64,000 bases of DNA, taken from Theocolax elegans (lineage: Eukaryota; Arthropoda; Insecta; Hymenoptera; Cerocephalidae). Made by a program: the position numbers and the translations under genes. Every line of letters begins with the position of its first letter. Position 1 is the stretch's first letter. The stretch covers positions 31,765,850 through 31,829,849 of the forward strand of contig CM047429.1 of the NCBI GenBank assembly GCA_026168455.1, in the 5' to 3' direction. Below are positions 34,236-44,949 of this stretch, piece by piece. The notes under the pieces are model-generated. The model ran no database searches. It was not told where the DNA came from and saw only the letters and a list, made by a program, of their open reading frames with translations.

Positions 34236-35190
34236 TTATTTTCCAAAAATTATGGGTAGTTTTATTATACTGCGAGTATTGCAAAAGAAAAGTATTGCAA
34301 AGTTGTAACCAATATATCCAAATTTTTCCACATTTTTAAATCGATAATTTAATTACGATTTTTGCGTTAAAAGTTTATTTTTTTTACTAATAATTATCGA
34401 CCAAAAATTGTTTATGCAATTATTATCAAAAAATTATTTTTTTTAATGAAAACGATATGTCTTCGCTTATGCGTATCAAAGTATCCGTATGAATTATTTC
34501 AAATTTTTAATTAAATATTTTAAATATAATTTTTATTTTGTAAGGAGCAATTACCAGACAAAAAAAAATATAAGTATTATAATATTAAGAATATTAACAT
34601 TTATTGTTAAACAAAAGAAGCATCTGTGTATAGTTAATTCAGTTAACTACTAGCTTACTCGCCAGGCAGGGAAGCTTGCACTTTTTTCGTTACTGATGAT
34701 AATAAATTGTGCTTTGTTTTTCATAAAATAAATGTAATTTAAATTATTGGCTTATATAATAGAAAATTTGTACACTCTGCAACAATTAATATTTTTTAAA
34801 GTTACATCAGTCTAAGCTGGCAAATCAATTTAAATAAGTCAATGTTTTACGCATCTACTGCGCACCTCTCCGTATTCTACGGAGATTTAACGGTAGCGCG
34901 TGTCAACAACCTTGTGCGCATCCACTGCGCGAAATTGAGCACGTGAGTAGAGAAAAAGGGGTAAGTACATGTATTGTTGACCGATGTGGTGGAGTGTATC
35001 GTTATGCAACACCAATAAAAATTTATATTAATATATAATAAAAATTTTTTTTCATTTTAAATTTATTAATATTGTTTTTATTCACGTACTTTGCAATACT
35101 CACAGTATAATATAACAGTATAATAATAATAATAATAATATTAATAATAATAATAATACTAATACTAAAAATAGTAATATTTATGATTCA

Positions 35191-37020
35191 CCGCGCGGGG
35201 TGTCCTGTTCCCGTATGCGGCGCGTCCCCCGGGTGGCGGATGGGGGAAAGCTCGTCACGCTTGCGTGAAGGGTAGAGGTGAAACAAAATAGCCTCCGCGG
35301 ACCAAACAGTTGAAGAAGGATGATGAGCAAGCGAATGGAATACCTACTACCCCAAGCGGGCAGCTCCAAACTAGGAGTCAATCCCGCCGTCGGTTCCGAT
35401 CGGGTGAAAGCCCCGGTGGCCGGCGCTGGCCTTACGGATTTTGGGGGAGGCCACCAAGCGCTTCGTTCTACGAACACGTCAGAGGTGGGGCCCTCGAAAG
35501 AAAACCCCCAACAACAGCCGTCGTTACAGATGTTGAGTGTTACATCCGCAATCAGGTTACGAAGCGGCAGCGTTACCAGCCTTGGTAGTGCCATCAGTGG
35601 TATCTCTGCCTATAGTAAGGAATCTCAAGAGGAGATAGAAATATTCCGTAAGGAATACGAGAAGGTAGAGAAGGCGCAAGAGGAGATTGACTCCACCTAC
35701 GACCTCCTAAAGAGCGAACTGCAGGCTATGTTGGCTGCTTGTGCAAAGCAGCCTAACATCTCCATGGTCGTGAAGACAGGGCTGAAGACCGTAGACACTC
35801 TTGTACAAGAGTTCTACGGGAAAACCAAAAAGATGTTTTCGGCCGTCGACGATTACAAGTGCCAAGTCGAGGATTATCGAGTTGGTCACGAGAATCGTCG
35901 ACGGCCTAAGAGAAGAGGCATAATAGCTAAAGCCGTCATTACGGCTACAGCTAGAATGCAGGCTCAAAAGAGAAGTAGAGAGGGCCCCCAAAGCCCCCCC
36001 GATGTCTCTAAGAGCCGCAAGAAGAAGAAGCCTCGAAAGGAGGTACCACTACGTGGCATGGACAAGGAGCAATCCAAGTCCGCGTCAGTGGCGGGAAAAA
36101 AGCCGACAGTCAAGTCGGGTCAGGCGCCTCTTGATAGGAGAAAGCGCCAGACGGCGCCGGTATCCACCCTGGTAGTCACTGTCGCGAGGGACCGTACGTT
36201 TGCTGAAGTCTTGGGGAAGCTCCGAAAGGAAGTCAACCCGGACGACAGCGGCGCCCAGGTTCTGAGCGTATGGCCGACAGGGCGGGGAGATTTAGGATCC
36301 GAGATCGAAGGGTAACCCTGGAGATCAGAGACCTGGACGCTCTCACAACGAGGGACGAAGTGGTAGCGGCCCTAGATAAAGTTCTCGCGTCTCCGCCTGA
36401 GAGCCGAGAGATGAAGCTTTTGCGTCCCAACCGCAATCAACAAAAGACAGCCATCGTGAAGCTAGATCACGAGACCGCTGACAAGCTAAAGTCGATGCGA
36501 CATCTTTGCGTCGGCTTTGTAAGCTGCCGCGTTCGGGATCGAGTTTTGGTCGAGAGGTGCTATCGGTGCCTAGACTTCGGCCACACGAAACGGAATTGTA
36601 AGAGAGTGGACAGGTCCTCGTCATGCTACAAGTGCGGCAAGCCTGGACACAACCTTAAGAATTGTAAGAGTGCTCCCCAATGTTTCCTTTGTCCTTCAAA
36701 TGGTGCTCAGGGAGTATCTCACATGGCGGGGTCCGGAGCCTGTGCCATCTTTCGGCGCGCGCTCGAAACCGCAAGGAAGGCCGCTTCACGATAAGTGGCA
36801 GTCTCAACGTGGGACGATAGAATAAGGAACGAATGACGCATGTCACAGACACGCCACCCAGCTTGAAGTAATGTGAAAAACAGTTCCGGGCTGGGCAGGT
36901 GAAAGCGTTGGGTTTGGAGTTTTAGCCGGTAAGAATCCGGCACTGGCGACGAGTGCGGACCCTCGTCGTCGTCTTATGTAAGATTTCTCCAGTTTCCCAC
37001 CAAAAAAAAAAAAAAAAAAA
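35191..37020 (+). mobile_element. ORF1-only (HAL1-like) R1-type retroposon with 14-bp target duplication
   Basis: A 1.83-kb insertion flanked by ATATTTATGATTCA at 35177-35190 and 37021-37034, ending in a 19-base poly(A). It carries a 5' UTR, ORF1 and a 3' UTR but no endonuclease or RT. The intact boundaries show it inserted as a unit rather than decaying from a full element, which makes it a non-autonomous half-LINE that borrows its parent's machinery. It sits inside the right arm of the foldback, so it is younger. Confidence 0.8.
35320..36794 (+). pseudogene. R1-type ORF1 (gag-like, three zinc knuckles), one frameshift
   Basis: The first frame (35320-36315) has GSDRVKAPVAGAG, a coiled-coil region (EEIEIFRKEYEKVEKAQEEI) and a basic domain. 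The second (from about 36285 to 36794) has VTLEIRDLDALTTRDEVVAAL, then CYRCLDFGHTKRNC, CYKCGKPGHNLKNC and a long third knuckle (CFLC...H...C). This order is the R1-clade ORF1. A one-base shift near 36285 separates them. The protein coats element RNA. The N-terminal motif is shared with the remnant at 22897 and the coil region with the degenerate element at 55907. Confidence 0.8.
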
Positions 37021-37840
37021 ATATTTATGATTCAAAATTTTGTGATAGAATAAAAAATTAATGAACCGTTATATTAAATTTAGCATTGCTACAAATTTAT
37101 ATTTATTGGTAATCAAATTCAAATTGCCCGCGAATGTTTGGACAAATTTTACTTGCCGCAGCCCCCCTCCAAAAAATGTAAATCGGGCTTTCACCGTCTC
37201 TGGCGCAATGACACTCTGGCGCGCTGACACGGACTTAAAATTTACTTTTTCTGAATATTATGTAGTCCAAAAAAACCCTTGTCTATTTTTGTTAATTTAA
37301 TAGTTATAAATTGTTATTAATAAAAAGAGTTCTAATTATCATATCGAGGTGATTTTTTAAATGTATATTATTTACTTAGTGCATAATACAATGGTAGTGT
37401 CAAAATTCAAAAATTAGTTTAATTTAGAAATTGTAAAAATTGTAAATGACGAATTGCTTCTAAAAAGAAGATAAGTTTACGAGTTTATATGAGTCGACTC
37501 GAGCTGCTATAACCTGATCTTCATAACCGAATTTCAATTTTTCTTTTTGTTAATTTTGAAGAAAAGTTGATTTTTATTTTACGAATCGATTTCATTTTGT
37601 CTAAATAATATGTAGTTCAAACATCAGTTCTCTATCTTTGTTAGATTTAAATTGTTAATAATAAAAAGAGTTCTAATTATCGTATCGTGGTGATTTTTAA
37701 ATCTATGTCATTTTACTTAGTACATATGACGATTACTATGTAACGGAGTGAATCTTCGCCGGGGTTTTGCTCAGATTCCAGAATTCGGTCAGGAAGGAAA
37801 TTGAAATAATTATACCGTAATTTAATTGTAAAAGACTAAC

Positions 37841-37862
37841 TATATATATATATATATATATT
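37841..37862. repeat. (TA)n microsatellite
   Basis: Short TA run. Confidence 0.85.
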
Positions 37863-37970
37863 TGTAAAGCTAAGTTGTGTACAAAAGAAAATAAATGGAA
37901 TCGCCGTTTCCCCTGCTGACTGGGATGCGAACTTAGTTAATCTAGAATCAAATAAATAAGTAATACTTAC

Positions 37971-38646
37971 AAGGGAAGTACATGACCTCCGGGAAACGGA
38001 TCTCATCCTAACTTTGGTATGTCTTTTATAATATAAAAATATGAAGAAAGCCAAGTTATCTCTTGCCAATGGCCACTTTTACGGAAGTTATTCGACATTC
38101 AATAATAGTAGCAGTAAAAATTACTTCCAATTCGGTCGCTTATAACTCGGAAACAAATAAAGATAAACAATCAAACTAAAAACCAGAAAAAAGTTGAGTT
38201 CAAGTAGATATAGTTTGAAAAAAAAGAAGCTCAAATTGCTTAATTTGAAGCAAAGTTATGAAGAAAATAAGAAATTGAAGATTATTAGGCCAAAAGAAAC
38301 AATAAATTTTTCATATTAAATTTTAGTTAAAATTTCTTCAATTTTTTATTTTCTTCATACCTTAGCTTCAAATTAAGCAATTTGAGCTTCTTTTTTTTCA
38401 AACCATACCTAATTGAACTCAACTTTCTTCTGGTTTTTGGTTCGATTGTTTATCTTTATTTGTTTCCGAGTTATAAGCGATCGAATTGGAAGTAAATTTT
38501 ACTGCTATTATTATTGGATGTCGAATAACTTCCGTAAAAGTGGCCATTGGCAAGAGATAACTTGGCTTTCTTCATATTTTTATATTATAAAAGACATACC
38601 AAAGTTAGGATGAGATCCGTTTCCCGGAGGTCATGTACTTCCCTTG
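37971..38646. mobile_element. near-palindromic foldback element, family Y
   Basis: AAGGGAAGTACATGACCTCC at the left is exactly inverted at the right. The arms (about 320 bp each) stay nearly identical, including CGGAAACAAATAAAGATAAA and AAGCTCAAATTGCTTAA, around a spacer of only about 40 bp. TTA flanks both sides (...CTTA/CAAGGG and CCCTTG/TTAG), consistent with a 3-bp TTA duplication as in PIF/Harbinger, but this is inference. A diverged single arm lies at 40490-40815. Confidence 0.8.
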
Positions 38647-38721
38647 TTAGTACTACGCGACTTCCAAACTTTACAATGCTACCTTATAACTAGTTTCCTA
38701 AACGGACGCAACTAACGGATA

Positions 38722-39026
38722 GCGTGTGTGTTCACACGGAAATACGGTTCGGGATAATCCACGTGTGCTCACGAGGATACGGTCGGGATAATCTACGTGT
38801 GCTCACGAAGATACGGTCGCGATAATCCACGTGTGCTCACGAGAGTACGGTCGGGATAATCTACGTGTGCTCACGAAGATACGGTCGGGATAATCCACGT
38901 GTGCTCACGAGGATACGGTCGGGATAATCCACGTGTGCTCACGAGGATACGGTCGGGATAATCTACGTGTGCTCACGAAGATACGGTCGGGATAACCCAC
39001 GTGTGCTCACGAGGGTACGGTCGGGA
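38722..39026 (+). repeat. 34-bp tandem array, about 8-9 copies
   Basis: The unit is ACGGTCGGGATAATC-Y-ACGTGTGCTCACGA-R-GAT. Two variants tend to alternate: CCACGTG paired with GAGGA and CTACGTG paired with GAAGA, giving a partial 68-bp higher-order repeat. The array lies in GC-richer DNA that continues to about 39480 and includes TATATA-like motifs. Confidence 0.9.
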
Positions 39027-39099
39027 AGCGGTTACGGTACGGTAGGTTTGGTTTACGGGCGTGTGCTCACGTTCGCATCTACGGGCGCCTGCACCAGGG

Positions 39100-39202
39100 C
39101 AGGGTTGCCAGATGGCGTTTTTTTCTCTTCGTTGCTCTTGCATAATAAACATCAAAATACGTTAGAGAGAAGAGGAAAGAAAATCGCCAACTGGTCACGC
39201 TG
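39100..39202 (-). mobile_element. hAT-like MITE, copy 2 (103 bp)
   Basis: Ends are CAGGGTTGCCAG and ACTGGTCACGCTG, flanked by a perfect 8-bp duplication CACCAGGG (39092-39099, 39203-39210). It is the inverse of copy 1 at 5869 along its whole length. Confidence 0.9.
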
Positions 39203-39659
39203 CACCAGGGTTAAGATTCAGTCTGGCCGTGTGCTCACGACCAGCTTTCTCCGGCTCCCTGATCCAGACTGGTTACAGCGGTTCTCGGCGCGCCTTATAT
39301 ACCCGATCTGCGAGAGTGCGCATGCGCAGAACGCGGTTGCCCCACTCCGAACGAGGTCAATAAACTGGCCAATAGGCGCAGTAGTGGGGGAGCGGTCAAT
39401 GACCCTTGGCTATTTATATCGCGATCGTTGAACTCGCGTTTTACGACGCGTGTTAGTCGCGAAGCTATCTTACTATACTACGAGTCTTAAACCTAATGAT
39501 TAGTTATACTTATTACTTTAATAATTATTATGCTAAATGATTAATTAGCGCGTTCAATTATTGCGCGTCGCAACTATGTAAAAAAAAATTTTTCTAAATG
39601 ATTAAATTCATATATATATATAGTAAAAAACGATTCTATTATTTTTAGCTCGATATAAC

Positions 39660-40430
39660 TTATTGCGTGAAGCAGAGGAGGAGGAGGAAAACGAAGAATC
39701 GTAAAACAATGTTAATGTTGACACATCCGGTGATGAAAGTGACAGTCCCTATGATTTGGATGATGAACTTTCTGCTCAAGTGGAGGAAGCATTTAATGAA
39801 AATCAATTCAGGGTTGCGTTGAATGATTCATCTTCATCGGAAGAAACATCTGATTTGGATGCAGAGGAAACCCCACGTAGCAGAAATCACGAACAATTTT
39901 TGATGTTATTCGAAAATTCCAGGGAACAGTTGCATACACTTGTGAATCAACGTGTGCGTACACTCGAACCAACACCATCTACTTCAGCAGCACCTGCCGT
40001 AATTTTTCGTTCGACTGAAAGAAGGGAAATGGTACACAATTTTATTCCTAGGGTACCACCGTATCAAGAAATGGTGTTTCATTCGAGAGAACATAATAGG
40101 GTAACCACCCTCAGTTTCGATCAACGTAGCGCAAACGATATGCAAATCAACAAAAGTAAGTATTTATTAAATAAAAAATTCGGTTTCTCATATTTACACA
40201 ATCAGTATAATAATAATTTTTAAAGTAATTCGGAGAAGCTTTCAGAACGTTCATTTACTACCGCCATTTTTATTTAACGAAGTACAAAGAATTATAGATG
40301 TTCGTAAAGCACAGGAACTAAGATGGATACGAGACATGCTATTAGATTTACATTCCACCTTATTTACTGAAAATGATCTGGAGGACCTTTTATCTCGAGT
40401 TTCTGAAAGCTTGTCCGAACCACCTGAGGT
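39660..40430 (+). pseudogene. two-exon acidic ORF of unknown family
   Basis: The first coding block (39756-40156) is Asp/Glu/Ser-rich (SSSSEETSDLDAEETPRS) and ends at a consensus donor AAAA/GTAAGT. The second (about 40224-40430) starts after TTTTTAAAG and reads on in the right phase as LLPPFLFNEVQRIIDV, RKAQELRWIRDMLLDL and LLSRVSESLSEPPE before GAG/GTATAA. A stop just upstream of 39756 (TCG TAA) interrupts an acidic lead. Intron phase agreement suggests a real spliced gene or gene relic. No family recognised; it lies between two family-Y foldback copies. Confidence 0.35.
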
Positions 40431-40489
40431 ATAATGTAATTAGCTTTATGTTTTCTTATTTTAATCTGTTATCAAATAAAATATTACTA

Positions 40490-40815
40490 ACAAGGACAGG
40501 TCACACCCTCTGGAAAACGGATCCTTACCAAACTCTAGGATATAATTTCTACTATAAAATCATACAGAAAGCCGGAGTTTTAGTGTCCAATGGCCATTTT
40601 TACGATAGATACAAGCAAATAATGAAAAATCTTGCCGAAAAAACCGTTGAGTTTGAATGCTTATAACTCAGAAACAAAGATGTACGTATAAACTAAATTT
40701 TGAAAGAAAGCTGAGATCGAGTAGATGCATTTTAAAAAAAAGGAAGCTTAAATATTTTAATATGGTTAAAAGTTATGGGAGAAATAAGAATTAGACGAAA
40801 TTTTGGGCTAAAAAA
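40490..40815. repeat. diverged single arm of foldback family Y
   Basis: Follows the same order of motifs as the left arm of 37971-38646 (GGAAAACGGATC, ACCAAACT, AATGGCCATTTTTACG, TTATAACTCAGAAACAAAG) with many substitutions. Confidence 0.6.
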
Positions 40816-41436
40816 ATCATTTTATTTATTTATTTATTTATTTACTCCAGAGTAGTAAAAATACATTAATACATGGATTAAATTAACGTCGTAAATATTA
40901 AACGCCGCCAATAACCACTTATAATCCTGCAGAGGAAAATTAAATTTCCTGTTCGCCGGTCTGGATAACAACAGATATAAATATAAACTAATACAACTTA
41001 TACCAAACAAAAAAGAAAACATTATAATTATAAAATGCATTCATACTAATACAAAACATTCATACATACATACATACATACATACATACAGGAATAACAG
41101 AATCCAAAACGGACTTCCAGTCGTGAATCACATCATTCCTCTTATTTTCATTCATTCTAGATTGGGTAACGTGAGTCCTTCGAGTCTCGATGTACCAACA
41201 TTATTAAACAAAAAATATATTTATAGACTCTTACATAATTTCGTTAGACACAATATAAAACTTACAATATTTCTATAATTGAATAATATTACAATATTAA
41301 CAAAAATAGTACTAACAGTCCATATTCTATATTTTGTATTAGCAGCTAATAAGTTACAAGTCTATTGCGTTAACTAAAATTATATTGCACTGTTCACTAA
41401 TTCTATTGTCAATCAATTTTCACTTTTAAATTTTCT

Positions 41437-44205
41437 TTATTCATTATATCGCAACCAATCCTTTAATTTATTAATGTCTGTTTTCTTCCGTATATTGAGA
41501 GTTTTAAGATCACTTGGTAATTTATTAAAAATATTTATTGCTTTGATATAACTGTTTTTAGTATTAACAGTTTTACGATATTTTGGAGGAATTATTATTT
41601 TGTACCTTGTCTTACTCGTAGAATTAACATATTGATTCTTTAAGTTTTGATAGTAATATCTGAGGCTTTCATTAGCAAATAATTGTTGTATATTTAGTGG
41701 AACTATTTTTTGAAAAGTTTTCTTATTTATTAATTTTAGAATTCTCGTTTGAATTGACTGTAGTAGTTTTAGATTATTTCGATACGCTCCACCCCATGCA
41801 TTTATTCCATAATTAATCAGGCTATGAAAGAAAGCATAATAAATAATCTTCATAGTATCTGTTTCCATATATTTTGAAATTTTACTGAATATGAATATTA
41901 AGTATTTAGTCTTATTTAACCGACACGGTGGCGGAGTGGCGGAAACGCACCTCGGCCGGTCATGAAAGTTAAGCAGCACCGAGCACGGTTGGTACTTGGA
42001 TGGGTGACCGTTCTCGGACTTAGCTTAAATGATCGGTTAGGTGTTTTTTCACATTCCACAACGTGAGCGGGAGGTGTGAGGCATTCGGTTTAGGTGTTAA
42101 AGTCTACGCAATGTGACCTTGCCACCCAAACAGAATTGTTCTCGAATACACCGCCCTTCTCGGAGGAGGTTTTCCTAAATGGCATTTATCCCAACGGGTT
42201 TGGCCACAGGTTTTCCCTCTCTCCACGGGCATAACCCCGGGCGAATGCGAGAAGGTGGCGTAAAGAGGGGGTAAAAATTGGAAATGGAATGAAATGGAAT
42301 AAAGGTGTAGGGGATACGTAAAAACCTGTAAAAAGGTGTACGTGGAAACTACCAAAATTTTTAATTTTTTTATTTAGTCTTATTTATGAGGTATTCGATG
42401 TGTTTATCCCACTTCATATAAGAGTCAAAACTTACACCCAAATATTTTATTTCACTCACTCTCCTTAGTACATCACTATTAATTTTGATTTCAAATTTAT
42501 TTGGTACACTATCGCAGTAGTTTCCGAACGTTATATAAACAGTTTTTTTTACATTTAAAGTTAATTTGTTTAATCTAAGCCAGATAGAAACTTCCTCCAT
42601 GTATTTATTCATTTTAAATTCTACTTCCGACCAGGTCTCTCCATATGCTACTACCGCCGTATCATCTGCATACGACAATATAGACTCTTCAGGCATGTTT
42701 GTTAACAAATCATTAACATATAATATAAAAAGCAAAGGTCCTAATATTGTACCCTGAGGAACCCCAGTAGTAATATTCTCAAGTTCACTAGTAGATGATC
42801 CTATTCTAACTTGTTGTTTCCTATTTGTCAAGTAATTCTTGATTAAATTATGTCCTTTCCCTCTCACACCATATGCATAAAGCTTATCTAACAGTATTTT
42901 ATGATTCACTGTGTCGAAAGCCTTTGCCAAATCTAAGAAAGTAATTGCTATTGGTTTACTTTGGTCTAAGTTATCATATATTGACAATGATATGAAGTTC
43001 AATGCATCTTTAGTTCCGATATTCTTAATGAAACCAAATTGCCTTTTACTTAGGATTTTACTTTTATTTACGAAAGTAGTTAATCTATTATGTATTATTT
43101 TTTCAAATATTTTAGATAAATTCGATATCAATGAAATAGGTCTATAATTTCCCATATCATCTTTTTTATCTGCTTTATATATAGGTACCACTTCTGCTAT
43201 TTTCAGAGCTTCTGGCCAGACAGATGTTTCCATGCACTTATTAAATACATGAGACAAACAATTTGCTATTAATGATGCTATGATTTTTAATGTTTTAGTA
43301 TTAATTTTGTCAATACCACCATTTTTCAATATAAAATTTTTTATTATTTTTATAATTTCTAAATCCGTTATAGGTGCTATGAATATGGTCTTAGGATTGC
43401 TTTCAAGAAGCTGCAATATTCTATGACTTGGTGACTTTATCAGATCACTTAACTTTTCATCATGTTTACAATAGTACTTGTTCATTACTTGTGCTATTAC
43501 TTTTCTATCTTGTATTAATTCGTTTTCTGTTTTTAGTTGACTTATAATTGCATCTTTTTTATTGTTATTTTTTTTATTATTTTTAGCAATTTTATTGTTT
43601 ATACAATCCCAAAGTTTTCTGGGATCATTACTATTTTTTTTAATTGCTTTCTTGTCATGTTTAATTTTTGCTGCTTTAATAATTTTATTTAATTTTTTAA
43701 CAAAATTTTTGTAGTTATCTTTAAAATCAGTATTATTTGGATTCTGTTTTAGTTTATTGTAAAGCGATTCTTTTTTATTACAGTAGCTTATTATTTCCTT
43801 TGTTATCCAGTCTTTTCTACCAATTTTATTACAACTACGCGATTTTATTTTTTTGCACTTAGCTTTCTCGATGCAGAATTGTATTTGCTTTATTATTTCA
43901 TTTATTGCTTCATCTGGATCATTTATATTTGTATATAGTGCCCAATTAATTTTTTCAGCTATATTGCGCAGCTTATTGTAATTGAAATAAAAATTATCTT
44001 TTTTTGTTTTTAATTTACTACTGTTGAGTCTTCCATTTTTTATTTCCAAAAACAATGGATAGTGATCAGTGAAAGGCACCATAAGTATTAGTGCTTTGGT
44101 ATTAAGAAAATCAGTTTTAATGGAAATATTATCAATACACGTTCCCTCATTAACGTTTGAATTAGATGGTCTAGTTACGTTGCTAAAACTATTCTCACGA
44201 CAACA
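41437..44205 (-). pseudogene. Jockey-like ORF2 (endonuclease end and RT) with SINE insertion
   Basis: The frame reads from the endonuclease end (TDHYPLFLEI) through DWITKEIISYCNKKE, YRPISLISNLSKIFEK, RQFGFIKNIGTKDAL, FLDLAKAFDTVNH, GVPQGTILGPLLFILYVNDL and the catalytic SYADDTAVV. At 42387 the 5S-like SINE interrupts; the frame resumes at about 41902 and ends at 41437. The protein was otherwise uninterrupted, so this copy was probably intact when the SINE arrived. Very Lys/Asn-rich, matching the AT-rich codon use. Confidence 0.8.
41919..42370 (+). mobile_element. 5S-rRNA-derived SINE (SINE3-like) with 16-bp target duplication
   Basis: The 452-bp insertion is flanked by TATTTAGTCTTATTTA at 41903-41918 and 42371-42386. 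Near its head, 41949-42010 reads GTTAAGCAGCACCGAGCACG then GGTACTTGGATGGGTGACCG, which matches the intermediate element and C box of the 5S rRNA internal promoter. Upstream, TGGCGGAGTGG (41929-41939) also fits a tRNA-type A box. The body is unrelated GC-moderate sequence and the tail is T/A-rich. Transcription by Pol III and mobilisation by a LINE are inferred from class. Confidence 0.8.
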
Positions 44206-44615
44206 ATAAGAATAAATTAATCATCATTGATGACCTGATGAGAGTATCGTCAAATAACGTAGTGTTAGATCTGTTTACAAAAGGAAGCCGTCACAAAAAT
44301 ATTAGCATAATTTTTATAACACAAAATCTGTTTCATAAAGGATCCGGACAACGAGACATATCTTTAAACGCCAATTATAACGTAATTTTTAAAAATCCAC
44401 GAGATCGTGCACAGATTCAATACCTCGCTCGTCAAATCTACCCTGGAGACCAAAAATTTTTACAAGAGACATATTCGGATAGTACAACTCCACCCCATGG
44501 ATATCTTTTGCTAGATTTGAAACAGAGTACTCGGGAAGAAATACGATTTCGCACGACAATCTGTCCCGACGATAGAGTGCAGTACGTGCCAAAATACAGC
44601 TCGAAATTTCGATAA
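44206..44615 (+). pseudogene. Polinton packaging ATPase, C-terminal part
   Basis: From 44211 the frame reads NKLIIIDDLM (Walker B), then SIIFITQNLFHKG and NANYNVIFKNPRDRAQI, the C-terminal half of the FtsK/HerA-type genome-packaging ATPase shared by Polintons and adeno-like viruses. The Walker A half is missing, cut where the Jockey-like element abuts. It would pump element DNA into capsids. Confidence 0.75.
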
Positions 44616-44633
44616 GAATAGAGAAGGAAGAAA

Positions 44634-44948
44634 ATGATGGACAGTGCTAATCAAACTATGAGACAGAAAAGATCAAGGAGACAAATAGGAGGCTGTATAC
44701 CCAACCATTTCAGTAAAAAGTGCGTATCCGTGTTGAATGCTCTGTGTCACGTAGATAATAAACAACGGTTAGCTCTTATACGCTCAGCAAATAAAGACTT
44801 AATTAACTGTATATGCGAGTGTGCGTTGAATATCTTGAAAGGTGTTGTCTCATTGAAAAAGTCACAAAAATGTAAATTGAAAAGATATCGTAAAGTTTTG
44901 CAAAAATTAGTTGAAACAAAAAAAAACAAAGAGCAACAGAAATGGTAA
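44634..44948 (+). CDS. small basic ORF of the Polinton block, function unassigned
   Basis: 104 residues with KRSRRQIGGCIPNHFSKKCVS and INCICECALNIL; Cys- and Lys-rich. It follows the ATPase by 18 bases and overlaps the next frame, as expected for compact Polinton gene order. No break is seen. Confidence 0.5.
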   Translation: MMDSANQTMRQKRSRRQIGGCIPNHFSKKCVSVLNALCHVDNKQRLALIRSANKDLINCICECALNILKGVVSLKKSQKCKLKRYRKVLQKLVETKKNKEQQKW

Positions 44949-44949
44949 A

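Larger units (their letters stand above)
33922..37233. mobile_element. foldback element split by an R1-type retroposon
   Basis: Left arm 33922-34230 begins GTCCGTGTCAGCGCG...GAGTGTCATTGCGCCAGAG. Its inverse forms the right arm at 37035-37233, continued at 35095-35190 across the inserted retroposon. Arms of about 300 bp include trinucleotide ATT/AAT runs. The spacer (34240-35090) is AT-rich with no gene. Without the retroposon the element is about 1.47 kb and non-autonomous. Confidence 0.75.
40822..44205 (-). mobile_element. Jockey-like non-LTR retrotransposon, 5'-truncated, split by a SINE
   Basis: On the minus strand: end of the endonuclease, RT, C-terminal domain, and a 3' UTR ending in (AATA)n near 40822-40843. 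The 5' end stops within the endonuclease at about 44205, where Polinton ATPase sequence begins on the other strand. A (CATA)n run lies at about 41064-41092 in the 3' UTR. Confidence 0.7.

Noticed and set aside
38722..39026. CRISPR-like array
   Set aside because: Units are contiguous 34-mers without unique spacers, in a eukaryotic genome.
39100..39431. Plus-strand open frame across the 34-bp array and MITE
   Set aside because: It reads through tandem repeat and MITE sequence with no protein-like pattern.
41949..42010. 5S rRNA gene
   Set aside because: Only the internal promoter region is 5S-like, and the whole sits inside a target-duplicated 452-bp insertion; it lacks the 5S ends.
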